This document shows positions 51,847-58,865 of a stretch of DNA of 64,000 nt, piece after piece. The translations under genes were made by a program, and so were the position numbers. The stretch covers positions 62,001 to 126,000 of the forward strand of contig JAKZAN010000053.1 in NCBI GenBank assembly GCA_023053545.1, given 5' to 3'. This DNA is from Lepidurus packardi (Eukaryota > Arthropoda > Branchiopoda > Notostraca > Triopsidae). Numbering within the stretch: the first letter of the stretch is position 1; each line of letters begins with the position of its first letter. The notes under the pieces are model-generated. The model had not been told where the DNA came from. It saw only the letters and a list, made by a program, of their open reading frames with translations, and did no database searches.

Positions 51847-52638
51847 TTAGGTATTAAAAATCAATTCTTTAGACAATATAAAGCAGGCCATAATGATTAT
51901 GAACCAGCCAAAGGCTGTTTTTAGTTTTTTTTCGTCCGCGTATTGGCTTAAATACAAGCCGAAAAAGATTCCTATTATGGTTAATGCGGCAAATTTTAAG
52001 GCAAAAAACCAATCAAGTGAAACATTGCCAATATCACCAAGAAACCCAAAAAATGAGTTGATTGCAATAATCATTAGAGAGGTTGCTGCTGCTTTTTTAA
52101 TTGGTAATTTCCCCAAGAACATTAAAATTGGCACGAACAGAAACCCGCCGCCAGCCCCAACAAGACCCACTAAGATACCGCCAAAAAATAGTTTAATGTA
52201 TAATGTTGCGCGAAGGGGCGTAGTGGTTTGAATTGAAGCTTGGTTTTTTCTTAGTACCGAATAAGCCGCTAAAAGCATAACAATCGAAAACAGGATCATC
52301 AAGGCCGTGCCTTTGGTTAGTAATATAGTGTTGGTCTGCCAAAATATATTTGGCAAATTGGGCACTATTAATTTTCTAGCCATAAAAACACCAATTAATG
52401 AAGGCGCGGCAAAGAGCAGCGCTTTTTTGATGTCGACCAATTTTTTCTTAAGGTTAATAATCGTACCAAATGTAGATGTAAGGCCGATAATTATTAGAGA
52501 ATAGGCTGTTGCTGCCACAGGATTTATCCCAAGAACGTAAACTAAAACCGGAACCGTTAAGATCGCTCCTCCTGCGCCAGTTAATCCCAAAATGACGCCG
52601 ATTAACAAAGCACAGCCAAATCCAAAGTATTCAATCAT
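51847..52638 (-). CDS. TauE/SafE family sulfite exporter
   Basis: 263-aa inner-membrane protein with about eight helices. Repeated half-motifs GLTGAGGAILTVPVLVYVLG and GLVGAGGGFLFVPILMFLGK are the TauE/SafE signature. Members export sulfite, sulfoacetate or related anions. First gene of a two-gene operon with the MBL-rhodanese protein, which supports sulfite efflux after persulfide oxidation. A full consensus promoter lies upstream. Confidence 0.9.
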   Translation of the reverse strand: MIEYFGFGCALLIGVILGLTGAGGAILTVPVLVYVLGINPVAATAYSLIIIGLTSTFGTIINLKKKLVDIKKALLFAAPSLIGVFMARKLIVPNLPNIFWQTNTILLTKGTALMILFSIVMLLAAYSVLRKNQASIQTTTPLRATLYIKLFFGGILVGLVGAGGGFLFVPILMFLGKLPIKKAAATSLMIIAINSFFGFLGDIGNVSLDWFFALKFAALTIIGIFFGLYLSQYADEKKLKTAFGWFIIIMACFILSKELIFNT

Positions 52639-52656
52639 GATGCATTATCTATCTTA

Positions 52657-52689
52657 CAAAAATAAGAAAAACATTAGCAGCATGGCAAA
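52657..52689 (-). promoter_or_regulatory. Promoter of the TauE / persulfide dioxygenase operon
   Basis: Minus-strand TTTG (52686-52689) and TATTTTTG (52657-52664) are 21 bases apart, 18 bases before the ATG at 52638. The -33 box lies in the tail of the neighbouring terminator. Confidence 0.65.
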
Positions 52690-52713
52690 AAAAAATGCCT
52701 CGAAAGGCATTTT
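52687..52713 (-). terminator. Intrinsic terminator of the J-domain/KTSC gene
   Basis: AAATGCCT-CGA-AGGCATTT with an A run at its left end, giving a T run on the minus strand, right after the stop at 52717. Confidence 0.75.
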
Positions 52714-52716
52714 AAT

Positions 52717-53157
52717 TTATTCCATATTGGTTACTTTTCGATAAGGAAAAGCGCCAAAAATATGTCGTTTTGCGAATCGCGCAGGAGAGTCGGCGTTCAC
52801 CATTTTTACATATGATGCTTTTGGTACACTCAAAAACTCATAAACGCTACCATTACCAAAACTAACTTTTAATCGGCTAGTTTCATAATTGAAATCGGTC
52901 ATAACAGCAGTGGTCGTTGTCTCGATAAATTCTGGTTTTTGTTGGGCAATGGTTTCAGGATTAATGCTAACCAGGAAATGGTACGCTTCGATCACATCTT
53001 TACTTTTAAGTTCGGCTTCAGCCAAAGCTACGTCGTTGCCTTGAAATTTATCAGGATGACATTCCTTCATCGAATTTCTGTAAATGGTTTTCAATGTTTT
53101 TAGATCGACAGTCTTGTCTACATTCAACAAAGTTCTGTATTCAACAATTTTCTTCAT
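52717..53157 (-). CDS. J-domain protein with C-terminal KTSC domain
   Basis: 146 aa. Residues about 5-65 form a DnaJ-like J domain with the HPD motif in MKECHPDKFQGN and flanking helices. Residues about 85-140 match the KTSC domain (DFNYETSRLKVSFGNGSVYEFLSVPKASYVKM, which ends AFPYRKV), in which VSFGNGSxYEF and the following Tyr are typical. KTSC occurs with lysyl-tRNA synthetases and RNA-related proteins. The fusion suggests an Hsp70 co-chaperone with an RNA- or protein-binding tail; that is inference. A -7 element lies upstream and a terminator downstream. Confidence 0.85.
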   Translation of the reverse strand: MKKIVEYRTLLNVDKTVDLKTLKTIYRNSMKECHPDKFQGNDVALAEAELKSKDVIEAYHFLVSINPETIAQQKPEFIETTTTAVMTDFNYETSRLKVSFGNGSVYEFLSVPKASYVKMVNADSPARFAKRHIFGAFPYRKVTNME

Positions 53158-53212
53158 AAAAAAATATAAATATTTTGGCTGGTAATTCTTTCTAAACAGC
53201 TCAATTTTGGCG

Positions 53213-53220
53213 CAAAAGTA
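53213..53220 (-). promoter_or_regulatory. -7 promoter element of the J-domain/KTSC gene
   Basis: Minus-strand TACTTTTG, exact TAnnTTTG match, 55 bases before the start codon at 53157. Confidence 0.45.
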
Positions 53221-53318
53221 CTCTAATTTAAAGCATTAAAAAAATTTTCTACAAAATGATATTGTTCAAACGGCAATAATTTTAGGCTTCTAACGGATTT
53301 TTTAAACACTTTATTGTC

Positions 53319-53326
53319 TATTTTTG
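53319..53326 (+). promoter_or_regulatory. -7 promoter element of the secreted nuclease
   Basis: TATTTTTG, exact TAnnTTTG match, 22 bases before the ATG at 53349. Confidence 0.5.
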
Positions 53327-53348
53327 AGGCGTAAAACCCCCAAGTTTG

Positions 53349-55298
53349 ATGAAATATTTTGTTTTTGCATGGCTGATGTTCATCGGCTTTGCTTCTCATG
53401 GTCAGGTAGTTGTGATCAATGAGTTGGATTCGGATACTGTTGGTACCGATGACAAGGAATTTGTAGAATTAAAATCGCAAACCTCTTTTTTTTCTTTAGA
53501 TGGTTACGTGCTGGTATTTTTTAATGGAACAGGCACGAGTGCTAATAAAAGTTATTATGCCATAGATTTAGCAGGTCTGACCACTGACATGAATGGAATC
53601 GTAACAGTGGGAAATGCGCTTGTTTCGCCTGTACCCAATCGTATATTTTCCAATAATATCATTCAGAATGGCCCAGACGGCGTTGGACTATATTTTGCAC
53701 CCATTTCCGCCTTTCCGTATAATACCCAAGCAACAACAGCAAACCTAGTTGATGCGTTGGTTTATGACACAAGCTACCCAGCTGTTCCTGTTCTGCAAGC
53801 GCTATTGGGTGTGTCAACACAAATAAACGAAAATGCAAATAGTTTGCAGACGACGCAGTCCATACAAAGAAAACCGGACGGTACATACGAAGTAAAGCTT
53901 CCAACCCCAGGCGCAAATAATGATGGGTCTGGATTTTTATACAACAGCCTGCAAATTACGGCAAGCGCGAATTTAGTTCCGGAAGGCGGTTCGTTCGTTA
54001 TTACCTTTAACACTAGGGCAGCTGTTACAGCACCGCTAACTTTCACGTTCACGCTCAACAATGGTACGTTTAACACTGCAGATTTCTCTGGAAATACGAC
54101 ACTAACAATACCAACCGGACTTAGCTCAGTTACAACGACCATTACTCTAATCGATGATGTTTTTGACGAAGGAGATGAACTCGCTGTGGTTAACTTAGGA
54201 CCGTTACCCTACGGTTTTAATATGTTAAACAATGCAGTTGAAATTCGGATTGTTGATAATGATTATCGGGTTTCAGGTTGGGGGACGCCAGTAAACCCAA
54301 CTTACGGGCTTGTTTCAAGTACAGCACCAAGTGGTTATTATGATTCGTTAGAAGGGAAATCTGGAACGCAGCTCAAACTTGCAATTCAAGAAATAATCGC
54401 CAATCCTGCCGTAGTGAGGGCGCATAATTATGGTGATATGGAAGCTGTTTTGAAAGAAGCAGACCAAAACCCGCTTAACAGCAATGAAGTTTGGCTTATG
54501 TATGTTGAGCAAGGTCGTGCAAAATATAAGTATCAAACAGGTTCCAGTAATGTTGGCTTGTGGAATAGGGAGCACATCTATCCGCAATCTCGGGGTGGAT
54601 TTGCAGATGCTACCAGTTCCATACCCGATGGGATTAATACATGGGCGAGTACCAATGCTGATAACATCGCTGCCGGTCATGCAGATGCGCATCATATCAG
54701 GGCAGAAGATGGCCCTGAAAATACCAGGAGAAGTAACCGCGATTATTTTAGCGATTATAATGGGCCAGTTGGCAATCTTCACAGTTGGAAGGGGGATGTT
54801 TCGCGTGCCGTTTTTTATATGGCCATTCGCTATAATGCATTAGATGTTGTGAACGGCAATCCGGCGGACACCACAGTAGGGCAGCTTGGTGATCTTGCGG
54901 CCATGTTGATGTGGAATCGCAATGATCCAGCAGACGATTTTGAAATGAACCGAAACAATGTTGTTTATACTTGGCAGATGAATCGGAATCCGTTTATAGA
55001 TTTGCCTCATTTAGCTGATTATATTTGGGGTCCTAATGCGGGTCAGATCTATTTGTCTAACCCAGACAATAGTCAACTAAATGTGGGACTGTACCCAAAC
55101 CCTGCGCGGCAATTTATTAATATCAACGGCCTTAGTAGCGCAGCAGTTCTTGAAATTTACAACATTAGCGGACAGAAAGTGTTGCGCACTGCTGTTTTAG
55201 GAGCCGGCAAAGTCGACCTAAATCTTCCGCCTGGGCTTTATCTTGCTAAGGTTTTTAGTGATGAAAAAGTAGCCGTTCGAAAACTCATCATTAAATAG
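53349..55298 (+). CDS. Multidomain secreted nuclease: lamin-tail, Calx-beta-like, endonuclease I, T9SS
   Basis: 649 aa from the ATG at 53349 (the in-frame TTG at 53346 only adds one Met). A signal peptide ends near SHGQ. A lamin-tail-like domain follows (VVINELDSDTVG, EFVELKSQ), then a Calx-beta-like domain (ASANLVPEGGSFVITFN, IDDVFDEGDELAVV). The endonuclease I domain has LWNREHIYPQSRG and ADAHHIRAED with RRSN, the catalytic pattern also seen in the 20-1114 gene. A T9SS type A domain ends the protein (LYPNPARQ, YNISGQKV, PGLYLAKVFSDE). Expected to be secreted and surface-associated, degrading extracellular nucleic acid. Confidence 0.9.
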   Translation: MKYFVFAWLMFIGFASHGQVVVINELDSDTVGTDDKEFVELKSQTSFFSLDGYVLVFFNGTGTSANKSYYAIDLAGLTTDMNGIVTVGNALVSPVPNRIFSNNIIQNGPDGVGLYFAPISAFPYNTQATTANLVDALVYDTSYPAVPVLQALLGVSTQINENANSLQTTQSIQRKPDGTYEVKLPTPGANNDGSGFLYNSLQITASANLVPEGGSFVITFNTRAAVTAPLTFTFTLNNGTFNTADFSGNTTLTIPTGLSSVTTTITLIDDVFDEGDELAVVNLGPLPYGFNMLNNAVEIRIVDNDYRVSGWGTPVNPTYGLVSSTAPSGYYDSLEGKSGTQLKLAIQEIIANPAVVRAHNYGDMEAVLKEADQNPLNSNEVWLMYVEQGRAKYKYQTGSSNVGLWNREHIYPQSRGGFADATSSIPDGINTWASTNADNIAAGHADAHHIRAEDGPENTRRSNRDYFSDYNGPVGNLHSWKGDVSRAVFYMAIRYNALDVVNGNPADTTVGQLGDLAAMLMWNRNDPADDFEMNRNNVVYTWQMNRNPFIDLPHLADYIWGPNAGQIYLSNPDNSQLNVGLYPNPARQFININGLSSAAVLEIYNISGQKVLRTAVLGAGKVDLNLPPGLYLAKVFSDEKVAVRKLIIK

Positions 55299-55316
55299 GT
55301 ACGGTCGCAATGCGAT

Positions 55317-55354
55317 AAAAATAGGCTGTCTCGTTTAGAGACAGCCTTTTTTTT
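55317..55354. terminator. Bidirectional intrinsic terminator
   Basis: AGGCTGTCTC / GAGACAGCCT, a perfect 10-bp stem with a 5-base loop followed by T8, between convergent genes. Confidence 0.88.
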
Positions 55355-55355
55355 G

Positions 55356-55574
55356 TTAATAATCGGCGCTGATGTTTTTGTCCTCACCCCGCGGAATGAT
55401 GTCGCCCATTCCAAACCGATCTCGGTCTGCTAGTTCTTCTTCGACCGTATTGGCCAATTCTTTAATTTTTCGCATTAGCGAGTTCATTGCATTTGTTCGT
55501 TTGCTAATAATGCCTAAAACAGTTAGAACTGCAACTCCGGCTGCAACTCCAATAATTAAGTTTCTATTATTCAT
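55356..55574 (-). CDS. Small YtxH-like membrane protein
   Basis: 72 aa. An N-terminal membrane helix (IIGVAAGVAVLTVLGIIS) is followed by a short helical charged tail (LMRKIKELANTVEEEL). The pattern resembles YtxH / general-stress small proteins. Function unknown. It is downstream of an SDR and a DUF892 gene on the same strand, so all three may belong to one stress operon. Confidence 0.7.
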   Translation of the reverse strand: MNNRNLIIGVAAGVAVLTVLGIISKRTNAMNSLMRKIKELANTVEEELADRDRFGMGDIIPRGEDKNISADY

Positions 55575-55595
55575 ATCTAGTCTAATTTTAATTTT

Positions 55596-56453
55596 TTAGC
55601 TGCCCACAATTTCGCCTCCGTTAAGATGCAGAATTTGTCCTGTCATATAAGATGAATCTTCACCAGCAAGAAACACGTATGCAGGTCCAATTTCAGAAGG
55701 TTGTCCCGGCCGTTTCATGGGCACATCTTGCCCAAACTCTGCAACTTCTTCTGCAGAAAATGATGCGGGAATTAGCGGAGTCCAAATAGGACCAGGTGCA
55801 ACTGCGTTTACCCTAATATTTTTTGATACTAGCATAGCCGAAAGCGACCTAGTGAAAGTTACAATCGCGCCTTTCGTGCTGGAATAATCTAGTAAGTGTT
55901 CACTACCGCGGTAGGCCGTGACAGATGTCGTATTGATAATTGCGTCACCATCTGTTAGATAATCTGCTGCTGCTTGAACGGTGTAAAAAAATGGGTAAAT
56001 ATTTGTTTCGAAAGTTTGTTGCAAATGCTCAATTGATAGCTCGTTAAGGTTTTTGACCGGAAACTGAAGCGCGGCATTATTGACTAGGACATTTAGTTTC
56101 CCATATTCGGCAATTGTTTTGGCTACAATCTCCTTACAAAAGTTCACGCTACACAAATCACCTTTCAGCAGTAGGCAATTCTTGCCTTCGGCCTCTACTA
56201 GTCTTTTGGTCTCGTTTGCGTCCTGATCTTCGGCGAGATACGCGATTGCTACATCAGCCCCTTCGCGAGCAAAATGTACTGCTACGCTGCGGCCAATGCC
56301 ACTGTCGCCGCCCGTAATTAAAGCTACTTTTCCGTTTAGTTTTCCGCTTCCTCGATAAGAGTCGCGAATAATTTCCGGCTGTGGATTCATTTTATATTCA
56401 TCGCCTGGCAGTGACTGTTCCTGCATGGGTATTGTTTGTGCTTCTTTCATCAT
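55596..56453 (-). CDS. SDR family oxidoreductase (stress-protein 39 type)
   Basis: 285-aa short-chain dehydrogenase. The NAD(P) site ALITGGDSGIGRSVAVHFAR, NNAAL in the middle, catalytic Ser in TTSVTAYRGS, and YSSTK for the Tyr and Lys are present. The N-terminal 40-residue extension (QEQSLPGDEYKMNPQPE) is typical of the YhdF/GSP39 group. Substrate unknown. Its ATG overlaps the DUF892 stop by four bases, so the two are translationally coupled. Confidence 0.9.
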   Translation of the reverse strand: MMKEAQTIPMQEQSLPGDEYKMNPQPEIIRDSYRGSGKLNGKVALITGGDSGIGRSVAVHFAREGADVAIAYLAEDQDANETKRLVEAEGKNCLLLKGDLCSVNFCKEIVAKTIAEYGKLNVLVNNAALQFPVKNLNELSIEHLQQTFETNIYPFFYTVQAAADYLTDGDAIINTTSVTAYRGSEHLLDYSSTKGAIVTFTRSLSAMLVSKNIRVNAVAPGPIWTPLIPASFSAEEVAEFGQDVPMKRPGQPSEIGPAYVFLAGEDSSYMTGQILHLNGGEIVGS

Positions 56454-57028
56454 ACTTCTTTGTTTGCTGCTTCGTCGTTCACGTAGGCCTCGGCGATTGC
56501 TGATAGTTGTTTGTCTAAATCCTTTTCGTCACTCAGATTGCGATCTAAAATGCCCACAACATCTTCTTCTTTTAGGGTTATTGCAAAAGATTTTAAGGTG
56601 CCATACGACGCAATTTCGATGTGAATTATATGTTGCAACATCGCAATTAGCGCTGCATCGCGAACCGCTCCAAAAAAGGTCTGTCCCAAAATAATTTCAA
56701 TTTCATTGAGCAAGCTGTCAATTGGTTCAAACTTTTTTTCGGAAAGTGGAATTCCGATGCTTTTGAATATTTTTTCCAACCGATCTGCGTGGATGTGCGT
56801 GTTGAGCAGGTGTTTTGTGAGCACTTTTGCAATATCCCGAGAACTTGCATTCTTGATGATGTGCGACAAAATTGGAAGTACCGCTTTTTCAGACCAAAAA
56901 ACCATTTTTAGATAATCTTCAAATAAGGTTCGAAGCGCTGTCACTTCGTCAAGAGCGTGGGAATTGGCAATGTTTAACTGCATAACGTAATCATTGAAGG
57001 GAAAATATTTGCTTTCTGAGTTTGTCAA
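56450..57028 (-). CDS. DUF892 (YciF-like) ferritin-like protein
   Basis: 192 aa, all-helical. LRTLFEDYLKMVFWSEKAVLPIL, HLLNTHIHADRLEKIFKSIG and ALIAMLQHIIHIEIASYGTL carry the E and H residues expected for a diiron ferritin-like site. DUF892 proteins occur in general-stress operons with catalase or SDR proteins; the function is unclear. First gene of the DUF892-SDR-YtxH unit. The start at 57028 gives about 20 extra N-terminal residues; a later Met at VMQLNIAN is possible. Confidence 0.85.
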   Translation of the reverse strand: MTNSESKYFPFNDYVMQLNIANSHALDEVTALRTLFEDYLKMVFWSEKAVLPILSHIIKNASSRDIAKVLTKHLLNTHIHADRLEKIFKSIGIPLSEKKFEPIDSLLNEIEIILGQTFFGAVRDAALIAMLQHIIHIEIASYGTLKSFAITLKEEDVVGILDRNLSDEKDLDKQLSAIAEAYVNDEAANKEV

Positions 57029-57103
57029 AGTTCAGCAATTAATAGTCTGAGGGGTTATAGAATTTCCGCAGGTTATTACACGATTTTGTTGAGTAGCTTT
57101 GCG

Positions 57104-57173
57104 TTAGGGATTGACGCGGAAATCCTTTTGTGCAGCGCAGCGAAACAAAAGATTGCAGCAAAAGCCCGACGCC
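57104..57173 (+). repeat. Flavobacterial hairpin element, copy C
   Basis: GCGTTAGGGATTGACGCGGA, AATCCTTTTGTGC, loop AGCGCAGCG, AACAAAAGATTGC, AGCAAAAGCCCGAC. It aligns along its whole length with copy A (48264-48336, minus strand): GCGT-AGGGAT, GGAAATCCTTTT, AAAAGATTG and AGCCCG all match. Located upstream of a small hypothetical gene and after the stress operon's divergent promoter region. Confidence 0.6.
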
Positions 57174-57264
57174 GCATTTTTTTTGCGGGGGAACGCCCAA
57201 GAAGTGATAAAGAAGTTTCCTGTTTTTTTAATGAGTTCTTAATAAAAATTCTAATTAAACTAGT

Positions 57265-57272
57265 TACTTTTG
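57265..57272 (+). promoter_or_regulatory. -7 promoter element
   Basis: TACTTTTG, exact TAnnTTTG match, only 6 bases before the ATG at 57279, so that transcripts might begin at or very near the start codon. Confidence 0.45.
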
Positions 57273-57278
57273 CCGCAA

Positions 57279-57647
57279 ATGAAAGAAGCGTTTTTTATAA
57301 TTCAATGGTTGTTTTTTGTGATTGGTTTCCACTCTGGAAATGCAGGAGGCACTTTATTATTTAAGACGGAACCTCCTTTTTCTGAAGTTTACCAGCAGCA
57401 CGGGCAGCATAACGAGGCCTATGTTTTTGTGATTGATGCATTTGATTCTGAGATCGAAGCTGAATCTTTTCAGCATGATGATGGTGCGCGTTTTATGTCG
57501 AATGGCTGTATATGCTCTTTTGCTAGTTTCTTTGCTACGCAGTTTTCTGATATTGCATATAATTTGCCTCAGACTTTTTCCAAACGAAATGGTTTTGTAT
57601 CTAAAAACATTCCTATTTATTTAAAAAACAGGGTTCTACGCCTCTGA
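57279..57647 (+). CDS. Hypothetical protein
   Basis: 122 aa from the ATG at 57279. An N-terminal hydrophobic stretch (AFFIIQWLFFVIGF) is followed by a soluble part with SEVYQQHGQHNEAYVFVIDA and FMSNGCICSFASFFATQF. I recognise no family. The -7 promoter element abuts the ATG, so this start would need a leaderless mRNA, or the gene is not real. Codon use and amino-acid composition are unremarkable, and no competing frame looks better. I am unsure that this is a gene. Confidence 0.4.
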   Translation: MKEAFFIIQWLFFVIGFHSGNAGGTLLFKTEPPFSEVYQQHGQHNEAYVFVIDAFDSEIEAESFQHDDGARFMSNGCICSFASFFATQFSDIAYNLPQTFSKRNGFVSKNIPIYLKNRVLRL

Positions 57648-57652
57648 TTAGG

Positions 57653-57686
57653 TTGGATTATTACTTTTTTTAGCGCTTTAATTTTG
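57653..57686 (+). promoter_or_regulatory. Promoter of the RND efflux operon
   Basis: TTG at 57653-57655 and TAATTTTG at 57679-57686, 23 bases apart; the first gene starts at 57758. Confidence 0.55.
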
Positions 57687-57757
57687 TCGTTTTGTGATCT
57701 TTCTTGGACGCAATAGCGCTTGTTTTTAGCATTCAATCAAATACCAAATTTATTTTT

Positions 57758-58837
57758 ATGAAGAATTACATTCTATCTGCAATGTTTGCAACATTGTTGC
57801 TTGTGGGTTGCAACCAACCAAAAATCGAAAATGAAACCAAGGAATCGTATACTGTAACCAGTCCGATTGTTATTGATACGGCCTTTACCAAAGAGTATGT
57901 GGCACAGATCAAGTCCGTTAGGAATATTGAATTGCGGGCACAGGAGAAAGGTTACCTTGAAAAAATATATGTAGATGAAGGGCAATTTGTGAAGCAAGGT
58001 CAGGTGCTTTTTAAGATCATGCCAAAGCTGTATGAAGCAGAATTATTGAAAGCACAGGCCGAAGAAAAGGCTGCCGAAATAGAGTTCCAAAATACTAAGA
58101 ATCTGGCTGATAAAAATATTATTTCAAGAAATGAGCAAGCAGTAGCGTTAGCACGATTGCAACAGGCCAAAGCGCAAGTATCGTTAGCGAAGTTGCATTT
58201 GTCTTTTACGGAGATTAGAGCGCCTTTTGCTGGAACAATAGACCGCATCCCTAATAAATTGGGCAGTTTGATTGAAGAGGGAGAACTACTAACTAGTTTA
58301 TCGGATAACAGCAAAATGTTTGCTTATTTTAATGTTTCAGAGCCAGAATATATTGAATATGAAACCAATGTTAAAGGGCGCGCTAACACTGCAATCAATT
58401 TGATTTTAGCGAATGGCAGTACATTTGGTTATGCTGGAAATGTGGAGGTGATTGAGGGAGAGTTTGAAAATGAAACAGGCAATATTGCGTTTCGGGCAAG
58501 CTTGCCCAACCCTGACAAGTTGCTTCGAAATGGTGAAACTGGGAAAGTAAAAATGCGCATTCCGTTGATGAACGCCTTGATTATTCCTCAGAAAGCTACT
58601 TATGAAATTCAAGACCGAAAGTTTGTTTTTGTAGTCGGTTCAAACAATGCAATTAGATCTGTTGAAATTGAAATTAAGGGTGATTTGCCAGATTTATATG
58701 TGGTTCGCGATGGTTTGAAGACAACCGACCGCATATTATTAGAAGGCGTTCAGAAGGTAAAGGAGGGTGATCATATTGAATATACTTATCAAAAGCCTGA
58801 GGATGTGATTGCTCATTTGAAGTTAAAGGCGGAATAG
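57758..58837 (+). CDS. RND efflux periplasmic adaptor (membrane fusion protein)
   Basis: 359-aa lipoprotein from the ATG at 57758 (MKNYILSAMFATLLLVGCNQ, Cys 18); the longer frame from 57704 precedes the signal peptide. The biotinyl-lipoyl part is marked by ELRAQEKGYLEKIYVDEGQFV and FAGTIDRIPNKLGSLIEEGE, separated by a helical hairpin (AQAEEKAAEIEFQ, ARLQQAKAQVSLAKLH). It bridges the inner-membrane pump and the outer-membrane channel encoded just downstream. Member of the HlyD/AcrA-like family. Confidence 0.92.
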   Translation: MKNYILSAMFATLLLVGCNQPKIENETKESYTVTSPIVIDTAFTKEYVAQIKSVRNIELRAQEKGYLEKIYVDEGQFVKQGQVLFKIMPKLYEAELLKAQAEEKAAEIEFQNTKNLADKNIISRNEQAVALARLQQAKAQVSLAKLHLSFTEIRAPFAGTIDRIPNKLGSLIEEGELLTSLSDNSKMFAYFNVSEPEYIEYETNVKGRANTAINLILANGSTFGYAGNVEVIEGEFENETGNIAFRASLPNPDKLLRNGETGKVKMRIPLMNALIIPQKATYEIQDRKFVFVVGSNNAIRSVEIEIKGDLPDLYVVRDGLKTTDRILLEGVQKVKEGDHIEYTYQKPEDVIAHLKLKAE

Positions 58838-58865
58838 TCAATTCATAAAAAAATAGAATAAAATT

